This document shows, one piece after another, positions 54,756 through 62,058 of a DNA stretch of 64,000 bases (positions are counted from its first letter, which is position 1; every line of letters begins with the position of its first letter). The notes under the pieces are model-generated. The model saw only the letters and a program-made list of their open reading frames with translations. It was not told the origin of the DNA and searched no databases. Location: contig CASFPZ010000010.1 in the NCBI GenBank assembly GCA_949296365.1, positions 1 through 64,000 on the forward strand. Reading direction: 5' to 3'. Position numbers and translations under genes: made by a program. The stretch comes from an uncultured Akkermansia sp. GTDB lineage: Bacteria; Verrucomicrobiota; Verrucomicrobiia; Verrucomicrobiales; Akkermansiaceae.

Positions 54756-55778
54756 TTATGCGGACGGCAGGTTGACTGCCAAAGCTTGCTCAAGCGCATG
54801 ATGAATCTGGCTTAGTGCTTCGTCGGCTGTACATTTCATTTGGATGCCTGCCGCCATGGCGTGGCCGCCGCCTCCAAAGGATTCGGCAATTTTGCTGACG
54901 GAGATTGCTGGATTTTTGGAACGCAGGGAAACTCGTATGCGATCGGTGATTTCTTCGAGAAACGCGGCGAGAACCACACCTTCTGCCGAACGCAGGATGT
55001 CAATTAATCCGTCGGTATCTTCTTCCGTCACTCCTAATCGCTCTTTCACTGCCTGCCTTAACAGAAAACTGGCAATCTGTCCATGGGCGCTGAATTGCAT
55101 GCCATTGAGAACTTCTCGTGTTAACAAAAGTTTTTTCTTTGAAACCTCCTGGTAGAGTTTGCGATTGACGTCTTGAACATGGACCCCTAACCGTAGCAAT
55201 TCTGCCCCCATTTCCATGACTTCTGGGGTTGTCCGTTCGTACTGAAACGACCCCGTATCGGTCGAAATCCCTATGTACAGCGCGTCTCGTGCAGAGGGTG
55301 AAATGGTAACTCCTAGATCATGAAACATGTAATACAAAATGGCGCTGGTGGAACATTCTTCTGGCAAAACGCAGTTGAGATCGCCGTGTATCGTGTTAGT
55401 TTCGTGATGATCGATGTTGACAAGCAAGGGTCGTTGCTCCCTGGCCTGTATGAATTCAAAACCTAATGGCCCTAACCGTTTGAGGTCACCGCAATCCAGA
55501 ATGACGATGGTGTCAAATTGATCAACCGATACGCCTTCGGTCAACTTGATGCGATCAACCCCTGGAATAAATGCTAAATTGGCTGGTACGGCATCGCGGT
55601 TCAACAAGACTGCCTCGCGTTGAAAACGAGTCCTGAGAAGTTCCCCCATCGCGACAATGGATCCTAGCGCATCCCCGTCTGGCCGAAAATGAGCAATGAC
55701 GGCAATGCGTTGGCTTTGTTGAATAATTTCCTGAAATCTGGCGAGAAACGAACCGGGCAATGGAGATGAAATAGACAT
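54756..55778 (-). CDS. nrnA: NrnA-type DHH phosphoesterase (oligoribonuclease/pAp phosphatase)
   Basis: The start giving MSISSPLPGSFLARFQE was selected (340 residues). The reading frame is open almost 300 bases further upstream but that part crosses a terminator and the antisense of a lipoprotein region. NrnA degrades short RNA oligonucleotides and pAp. Motifs are HFRPDGDALGS, DCGDLKR, NIDHHETN and, in the DHHA1 domain, SFGGGGHAMAAG. It opens the nrnA-truB-ribF cluster. The rbfA gene often found upstream is absent. Confidence 0.93.
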   Translation of the reverse strand: MSISSPLPGSFLARFQEIIQQSQRIAVIAHFRPDGDALGSIVAMGELLRTRFQREAVLLNRDAVPANLAFIPGVDRIKLTEGVSVDQFDTIVILDCGDLKRLGPLGFEFIQAREQRPLLVNIDHHETNTIHGDLNCVLPEECSTSAILYYMFHDLGVTISPSARDALYIGISTDTGSFQYERTTPEVMEMGAELLRLGVHVQDVNRKLYQEVSKKKLLLTREVLNGMQFSAHGQIASFLLRQAVKERLGVTEEDTDGLIDILRSAEGVVLAAFLEEITDRIRVSLRSKNPAISVSKIAESFGGGGHAMAAGIQMKCTADEALSQIHHALEQALAVNLPSA

Positions 55779-55804
55779 GAAATTTTGAATGTGATACAAT
55801 GAAA

Positions 55805-55836
55805 AAGCCGTCTTTGGCCAGAACCAAACACGGCTT
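55805..55836 (-). terminator. Terminator of the small lipoprotein gene
   Basis: On the minus strand CCAAAGACGGCTT follows the loop and pairs with AAGCCGTGTTTGG, ending in five T residues. It separates the small lipoprotein gene from nrnA, 26 bases before the nrnA start. Confidence 0.85.
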
Positions 55837-55899
55837 GAAATACAACGAATTCCAAAGGAATAAAAGGCAAACTTAATGGGAACTACTTTGCCAGGTGAA

Positions 55900-56073
55900 T
55901 TATTTCTTGGCTTCTTTGATGATTGGAGACACGTCTGCCGTATCCCCAGGCTGTTCCAAGTCATTAAATTTAGGCATCTTAGCCAACTTAGGGGCGCCTG
56001 GTTCCTGGCAGCAGCAGGAAGCAAGAAGACCTGCAGCGAAAGCAGATAAAGCAAGGAGAGCAATATTCTTCAT
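55900..56073 (-). CDS. Small lipoprotein, 57 residues
   Basis: The ATG giving MKNIALLALSAFAAGLLASC was chosen, since it begins a textbook lipoprotein signal with lipobox LLASC; the frame extends 27 codons upstream without such features. The mature part is only about 37 residues, contains CCC after the lipobox and ends IIKEAKK. The function is unknown. It has its own terminator and is divergent from the M16 peptidase gene. Short lipoproteins of this kind are common in envelope stress or as abundant structural proteins, but nothing specific is seen. Confidence 0.75.
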   Translation of the reverse strand: MKNIALLALSAFAAGLLASCCCQEPGAPKLAKMPKFNDLEQPGDTADVSPIIKEAKK

Positions 56074-56289
56074 TGTAGTATGATGTGTTGGTTGGTGATC
56101 GATATGAAACGGTCTTCCAGAAGTAAAGAGCAAGACCCGGCGCAAGTCAATCAAAATTCCAGTTTCAAGGCCAACTTATGGAGAAAAAGAGGTCCATCCC
56201 CTTCCATAATGTTCTGGTTGGGGTGTATGGGTACGTCATAGGGCGAACTCGTTCTTGATTGGAAGGGGGCTCCGGTGTGAAGTGGAGAT

Positions 56290-58794
56290 ATGAATTCGAT
56301 AGATCCTGTTGTTGTCCATCAATTGGGAAATGGGTTGACGCTGCTCGTTCAGGAAGAAAAATCTCATCCTGTCGTTTCTGTCCAATATTGGGTGGGTACG
56401 GGATCGATCCACGAAGGCCCTTGGGAAGGCTCCGGATTGTCGCATCTGATTGAGCACATGGTGTTTAAGGGGACCCATTCCTGGAATGCGAAAGAACTGG
56501 CGTGCCGCGTCCAACAATTGGGCGGTCAGTGGAATGCCTACACGGGAAATACGAGAACGGTCTATTACATCGACGGCCCTTCGTCGGCATGCGAAGAATA
56601 TGTAAAAATTTTATACGAGTTGGTCTTTGAACCGATTTTCCCTGTTGACGAATTGGATCGTGAAAAAGAAGTCATACGCCGGGAAATGGCTATGTATGAT
56701 GATGACCCTGATTCTGTTGCTTACAATCAACTCATAACTACCTTATACCGCAAGCATCCTCTTCGGTGGCCTATCCTGGGTCTTAAAGATCGGTTTAACT
56801 TGCTGTCTTACGATGATATGGTTGCTTATCACCGGCTGCGCTATACCCCAGACAATGTCGTCATCGCGGTGGCTGGCAATATAGACGCGGACTCTATTGC
56901 CAAACTGGTTGACCAATTGGGCTCGGGCTTGTCGTCCAAGAAACAGGTTCTCTCCCCCCAGACCCGAGAACCAAAACAATGGGGAACAAGAACTGTCCGA
57001 AAAGAATTTTCCGTTCCTTGCAGTAAATTGAGCCTTGCCTGGCGTATCCCGCCAACTGACCACCCAGATAGCCCTGCATTGGCTTTGCTGTGCAGGATAT
57101 TGGGAAGTGGTCGCTCTGCATGGTTGTATGAAAAATTTCACGACCGCTTAGGCATGGTTCACGATATTTCGACATTTATGCAACAGTTAGAAACGAGCGA
57201 AGGCGCGTTTGTGATTGACGTCGATGTCGATACGGCTCGTCGCGACGAGGTGGCAGAATTGATCCGTCAGGAAATTGTCGAGTGGTACAAGGCTGATTAC
57301 GACTGTAGTATGAAGCGCGTGCTGAAACAGATGCGTGCTGGATATTTGCTCAATCAGTCAACGGTGTCTGGTATCGCTGAAAGTATGGCTTCGCAATGGC
57401 TTAAAGCGGGTAATCTGCAAAGCCGCGTCGAATGGTTTCAGGCTTTGGCCCGGGTAACCTCGGCGGATATTCGTCGAGCGGTGTCAACATGGTTGACCTT
57501 GGAGTCGATGACTGAGTCAAGCCTGGACCCTGTCGGATCTCTCCATCAGGTACAGGAGGTTTCTAGAGAACGCAGGAACAGTGGCTTGGCTACCTATGTG
57601 TTAGCCAATGGCCTTAAGGTTGTCGTGCAGAAAGATGGTCGGCTTCCGCTTGTCAATGCGTGTTTCGTCGTCAAGGCTGGTTGTCTGTCCGAATCTCGAG
57701 AGACGGCGGGTATTTGTTCGTTAATGGCTGAATGTTTGTTGAAGGGAACGTCTCGGCGCTCGGCGGCGCAGATTGCCCATGAGTTGGAGGACCTCGGGGG
57801 CAGTATTCAATCGGCCTCTGGCAATAATACGGTGTCGGTCTCTGCTAATGCAATGGCTGAAGATGTCGAAGTCTTGTTCGACGTTTTGTCTGATGTTGTC
57901 TTGCATCCTGTGTTCCCTGAAGAGGCTTTTGAAAAAGAGCGTGAAACCATGATCGCTGAAGCCGAAGAAGAAATGCAAGATCCCCTGGCGATGGCCTTTC
58001 GCCAGTTGCGGGCTTTCGCTTACAATGAATCGGGCTATGGCCTTGCGGGTTCGGGATCTCCGGAAAGTTTAGCTCGTCTGTCCTTGAATGACGTACGGGA
58101 ACAATTCCGGCGCGTCTTTGGGGGCGAAGCTGTTTTGAGTGTGTCAGGCGATGTTGAGCCTGAACAGATCGTCTCTTTGGCTGAACGCTATTTTGGCGAA
58201 CGTCCTGTAGCGAGCGAATGGACCTTCCCGGGCAATCCCGCGCAGCGTGCTGGCTTGGTGTCGCTGGAGATGGATAAGGAACAAGCTGTTGTGGCGTTGG
58301 CTGTGCCGGGGGTGAGCGTATGTTCGCCTGAAGAAGCGGAAACGCTCTTGTTCCAGGCTTGGTGCGCCGATATGGCTGGCCCTGTGTTTTCGCGAGTCCG
58401 CGAAGAACTGGGATTAGCTTATTATGCTTCGTCAACCTTGCTGATGGGCCTTGACTCTGGCAATCTGATTTTTTACGTCGGCACGGCGAAAGAACAGGTC
58501 GAGGCGGTCAAGTCGTGCCTGGAAGCGTTGATCGCCGAACTTTGCACCCAAGGTATGACTCAGGAGGAATTGAAGCGTATTCAAACAACGGCTTTGGCTG
58601 CCCGTCTATTGGCTCGCCAATCGTCTGTGATTGCTTGCCAGTCGCTTGCTCTCAACACCTTGTTCGGCCTCTCCCCCGATCATTCCGATGAAATCGACCA
58701 GATGATTGCCAATATGGACGTCGACAAAATCAATCGCTATATCCGCGAAAAATTATCTCCTTCTCAGCCCAGAACCTGGTCTATTGTCCGATAA
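56290..58794 (+). CDS. M16 family zinc metallopeptidase, two-repeat form
   Basis: This 834-residue protein joins two M16 (insulinase/processing peptidase) units. The first is catalytic: inverted zinc motif HLIEH (His52, Glu55, His56) and a downstream Glu in REKEVIRREMA. The second (from about residue 440) keeps the fold and the RVREELGLAYY substrate-binding segment but lacks HxxEH, so it is a non-catalytic partner domain. No signal peptide is obvious, unlike PqqL-type periplasmic members. GGAG lies three to six bases before the ATG. It probably degrades peptides in the cytoplasm. Confidence 0.92.
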   Translation: MNSIDPVVVHQLGNGLTLLVQEEKSHPVVSVQYWVGTGSIHEGPWEGSGLSHLIEHMVFKGTHSWNAKELACRVQQLGGQWNAYTGNTRTVYYIDGPSSACEEYVKILYELVFEPIFPVDELDREKEVIRREMAMYDDDPDSVAYNQLITTLYRKHPLRWPILGLKDRFNLLSYDDMVAYHRLRYTPDNVVIAVAGNIDADSIAKLVDQLGSGLSSKKQVLSPQTREPKQWGTRTVRKEFSVPCSKLSLAWRIPPTDHPDSPALALLCRILGSGRSAWLYEKFHDRLGMVHDISTFMQQLETSEGAFVIDVDVDTARRDEVAELIRQEIVEWYKADYDCSMKRVLKQMRAGYLLNQSTVSGIAESMASQWLKAGNLQSRVEWFQALARVTSADIRRAVSTWLTLESMTESSLDPVGSLHQVQEVSRERRNSGLATYVLANGLKVVVQKDGRLPLVNACFVVKAGCLSESRETAGICSLMAECLLKGTSRRSAAQIAHELEDLGGSIQSASGNNTVSVSANAMAEDVEVLFDVLSDVVLHPVFPEEAFEKERETMIAEAEEEMQDPLAMAFRQLRAFAYNESGYGLAGSGSPESLARLSLNDVREQFRRVFGGEAVLSVSGDVEPEQIVSLAERYFGERPVASEWTFPGNPAQRAGLVSLEMDKEQAVVALAVPGVSVCSPEEAETLLFQAWCADMAGPVFSRVREELGLAYYASSTLLMGLDSGNLIFYVGTAKEQVEAVKSCLEALIAELCTQGMTQEELKRIQTTALAARLLARQSSVIACQSLALNTLFGLSPDHSDEIDQMIANMDVDKINRYIREKLSPSQPRTWSIVR

Positions 58795-58870
58795 ATTCAA
58801 CTGATAGCCTAACAACAGGGAAATACGAACATGGATGAAAGACTTCATGTCATGGAAACGTAATTAATAC

Positions 58871-61576
58871 ATGATAAAGTCGATTCCAATTGGTTTAATC
58901 TGCTGTATTTCGGCAGTGGCGGCTAACGACCAGGGAATGACAGATGCTTTCCAGGATCTGAAAGCCACTGCTGAAATCCGTGAAGGCGTGTCTTCAATGG
59001 CTCTTCCGGCGTCGCAACAAGAGGTGGAGGGGCTGTTGAAAAGCGCTCCTGAGGCTGCCTGGCTGGTGTTCCCAGAGCAAAGGTCGAAAAGTCTCAGAAG
59101 TTCGGAGTTCCTCCCCAAAGTCTGGACTCAAATGAGTGCTGCGCAGCGTTCGCAAATCAAACTTGAAGCTCGCCCTGGCGAATACATGACTTACCAATTG
59201 GGCGTTTATGCTGCTCGGCAAGCTCTGGCAAATGTTCGGGTCGAGTTCTCTCCCTTGCAGAATGAGAATGGCCAAATCATTGAACCCCAGAGAATGACAT
59301 GTTTCAATGAAGGTGGAATCGATTTAAAAGGGCGTCCATTCAAAAATAGAGTCGACATCCCGGCGGGCTCGGTGAAGGCTTTGTGGATTGGTGTCGATGT
59401 GCCTGTGCAGGCTACCGGAACGTATCGCGGCAAGGCGAGAGTCTGCGTTGATGGGCAGGAGGCTCAATCGGTCGAGGTCATCCTGGCTGTCTCTGGTGAA
59501 AAATTAGCTGAAGGCGGCGACTCGGAAGGATGGCGGATGTCTCGGTTGAGGTGGTTGAATTCGTCGGTTGGTCTGGCTGATCAACCAACGGCTCCTTATA
59601 TCCCTCTCAAAACAACAATTCAGGAGAATTCTCAGGTCGCCATCCAGTACTTGGGCGGATCGGTTCTCATTGGTAACTCGGGCTTGCCTGCGTCAATTCG
59701 TATGCGTTACAATTCTGCCAATCAGCTTGATCCCAAGGAGATTCATGACGTCTTGGCGGGCGCTATGCGCTTTGTCGTGGAAACCGACTCTGGTCTTGTC
59801 TCCTGGAAACCTGATGGATTGGTTGTCGAGAGTCAATCCGCCGGGCATGTGCGTTGGAAAGCTCGCATGTCAGGGCAGGGGATGGCGTTGGTGTGTCGTG
59901 GCGTGTTTGAATTCGACGGATTTTCCGATATTTCTGTAGAACTTTCCTCTGAACGCGAAATCCAGGTCCGCGATGTTCGGCTGGAAATCCCAGTGACTAC
60001 TTATGCGGCGAAATACTTCATGGGCTTGGGGCAACGCGGCGGCCTGTTCCCGGAGAATGGGATTGATTGGAAATGGAATGTCCAAAAGAATCACCAGGAT
60101 TCATTCTGGATTGGTAATGTAAATGCTGGCGTACGCGTGTTGTTGAAGGGTGATAATTATCAGCGCCCGCTCGTCAATGTTTATTATAAGTACGGCCCAT
60201 TGAATTTACCCGAATCTTGGGGTAACGAGGGCAAAGGCGGTATCCGCATAGCCCCGGTAGATCAACAAAATGGCCAGACGCTCGTTCAGGCTTTTACTGG
60301 CCCTAGAACGCTGTCTCCGGGCAAACCTCTGAATTTCGGAATGGAACTTTTGCCTACTCCGGTAAAGCCTCTCGACTGGAAACGCCAAACGAGCGAACGG
60401 TATTTCCAGAGTAATTCAGACGTGAGTTCATCCTATATCGATCAGGCTTTAAACAATGGGGCTAATATCATCAATATCCACCATAAAAAGGATATTTATC
60501 CCTTCATCAACTATCCTTATGCGGATGAATCGGTCGCTGATTTCAAACAATTCATTGCAGCAGCTCACGATAAAAATCTCAAGGTGAAAAGCTACTACAC
60601 CACGCGGGAAATTAGTGTCAAAATCCCAGAAATTTGGGCTATGCGTCAACTGGGCGGCGAAATCATTATGGATGGCCCAGGCAAAGAGGCTCGTACGGTC
60701 ACGAACCGTCAGGGACCCCACGAATGGCTCAATAAAAATTTCGGCAATCATTTCATCCCGGCTTGGCACAATGTGATCCATCGTGGAAAATTTGCCGGGG
60801 AAATGGATTTGTCTGTGCTGACGACTCCCGACTCGCGATGGAACAATTACTATTTGGAAGGCTTGCACTGGATGGTGCGCCATATGGGGCTGGATGGCAT
60901 TTACATCGACGATTGCGCGTTGGATCATGAATCGATGAAGCGGGCACGGCGGATTCTCGACGCCGATGGCAAACGCCGCATGGTCGATCTTCACAGCTGG
61001 AACCATATGAACGGTTGGGCGGGTTATGCCAATTCTGTCTTGATGTATGCCGACTTGTTCCCATTTATCGACCGCTTGTGGATCGGCGAGGGTTTCTCCC
61101 CAAATTCTTCTCCAGATTTTTGGATGGTCGAAATGTCGGGCATTCCCTTTGGCTTGATGAGCGAAACTCTGAATAGCCACAATTATTGGAGAGGGATGGT
61201 GTATGGCATGACGCCGCGTTTAGGGTGGAGTGGCAACCCAACGGCTATTTGGAAACTGTATGACCAATTGAAAATGGAATCTGCCCAAATCAAGGGTTAT
61301 TGGGATCCCTCGTGTCCTGTTTCTGTCGATTCACCTCATGCTCGTGCTACGGCTTTCGTCGCCAAAGATTGGGCTTTGGTCGTTGTCGCCAACTGGACTA
61401 ATCGCGATGTGCAAACTTCACTGTCCCTAAACCCGGCCTTGCTCGGTTTCCCTGCCAACAACGTTTCTATGCCTGAAATGAAGGGTATTCAGGAGGGGCG
61501 TGCAGCTGTGAACCTGGCCGAGAAGCCTCTCTTGCTGAAAGCCAATCAGGGCGCCTTCCTGTTGATCCGCAAGTGA
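58871..61576 (+). CDS. DUF6067-type putative glycoside hydrolase, secreted
   Basis: This 901-residue protein starts with a signal peptide (MIKSIPIGLICCISAVAA). Two beta domains cover the first 500 residues. A TIM-barrel follows with SSSYIDQALNNGANIINIHH, KVKSYYTTREIS, MGLDGIYIDDCALD and FIDRLWIGEGFSPN, with acidic residues on strand ends. The layout matches proteins labelled DUF6067/GH123-like in gut Bacteroidota and Verrucomicrobiota. The Asp pair in IDDCALD is a plausible catalytic site, but substrate is unknown. It follows the M16 gene by 76 bases. Confidence 0.7.
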   Translation: MIKSIPIGLICCISAVAANDQGMTDAFQDLKATAEIREGVSSMALPASQQEVEGLLKSAPEAAWLVFPEQRSKSLRSSEFLPKVWTQMSAAQRSQIKLEARPGEYMTYQLGVYAARQALANVRVEFSPLQNENGQIIEPQRMTCFNEGGIDLKGRPFKNRVDIPAGSVKALWIGVDVPVQATGTYRGKARVCVDGQEAQSVEVILAVSGEKLAEGGDSEGWRMSRLRWLNSSVGLADQPTAPYIPLKTTIQENSQVAIQYLGGSVLIGNSGLPASIRMRYNSANQLDPKEIHDVLAGAMRFVVETDSGLVSWKPDGLVVESQSAGHVRWKARMSGQGMALVCRGVFEFDGFSDISVELSSEREIQVRDVRLEIPVTTYAAKYFMGLGQRGGLFPENGIDWKWNVQKNHQDSFWIGNVNAGVRVLLKGDNYQRPLVNVYYKYGPLNLPESWGNEGKGGIRIAPVDQQNGQTLVQAFTGPRTLSPGKPLNFGMELLPTPVKPLDWKRQTSERYFQSNSDVSSSYIDQALNNGANIINIHHKKDIYPFINYPYADESVADFKQFIAAAHDKNLKVKSYYTTREISVKIPEIWAMRQLGGEIIMDGPGKEARTVTNRQGPHEWLNKNFGNHFIPAWHNVIHRGKFAGEMDLSVLTTPDSRWNNYYLEGLHWMVRHMGLDGIYIDDCALDHESMKRARRILDADGKRRMVDLHSWNHMNGWAGYANSVLMYADLFPFIDRLWIGEGFSPNSSPDFWMVEMSGIPFGLMSETLNSHNYWRGMVYGMTPRLGWSGNPTAIWKLYDQLKMESAQIKGYWDPSCPVSVDSPHARATAFVAKDWALVVVANWTNRDVQTSLSLNPALLGFPANNVSMPEMKGIQEGRAAVNLAEKPLLLKANQGAFLLIRK

Positions 61577-61616
61577 CTGAATGGAGAAGTTAAGGATGAT
61601 GTTCTTGGCTTTCAAT

Positions 61617-62012
61617 CATTAGTGTCCGGTAAAAACGGAGAAGACGGTATTGGGTCGTTCATAATGCCCATCAAACGGTCGTTACGGATCTCCTTTTGAA
61701 AAAGGAAGCCCCCCGCCTAATTAAAACAAGGCTGGTTTTTGGGGCTTTCTTACCGGTTTTAGTATTGTTACCTAGTCCCTTTCCTGCTTTTCGAAGAAGC
61801 ATAGCAGTTCTCGTAGCGCATGAACTTCAAACCTGTCCGCCGGAATCCCTCCCTAAAGGAGTTCTACGCATTTCTGGAACTCTGCTACACACCATGTGCA
61901 GTTGGTCGACAATAAGAACTTCCCCCAATTGGTGTCTTGAGGGCCTCGACTCTCTCCTTATAGAACTACCTCAAAGGGGTGTTTATTCAAAAAGTTTTAC
62001 CGGATACTAATG
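61617..62012. mobile_element. Decayed 396-bp IS element with terminal inverted repeats
   Basis: The left end CATTAGTGTCCGGTAAAA (61617-61634) and the reverse complement of 61995-62012 (CATTAGTATCCGGTAAAA) differ at one of 18 positions. The right 150 bases resemble positions 1-150 of the window, including the transposase C-terminus, which is now broken. The element is far too short to encode a full transposase, so it is an internally deleted, non-autonomous copy. Confidence 0.75.
61860..61976 (+). pseudogene. Frameshifted transposase C-terminal remnant
   Basis: Reading 61862 onward gives FYAFLELCYTPCAVGRQ then a stop. Shifting frame recovers VDNKN and NWCLEGLDSLLIELPQR. This parallels the peptide at 3-113 (AFLKLCYNTKAEKVDNK, NWCLELFNSLLVERP). 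At least two indels and one stop separate the parts, so it cannot be expressed as a functional transposase. Confidence 0.6.
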
Positions 62013-62058
62013 TTTTGAAATAATTCCTGAATAGCCAACGTAGTTGTATATAGTACTA

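Noticed and set aside
55779-56063. Extended N-terminus of the NrnA frame
   Set aside because: It crosses a terminator and the small lipoprotein gene in another frame; no DHH protein has such an extension.
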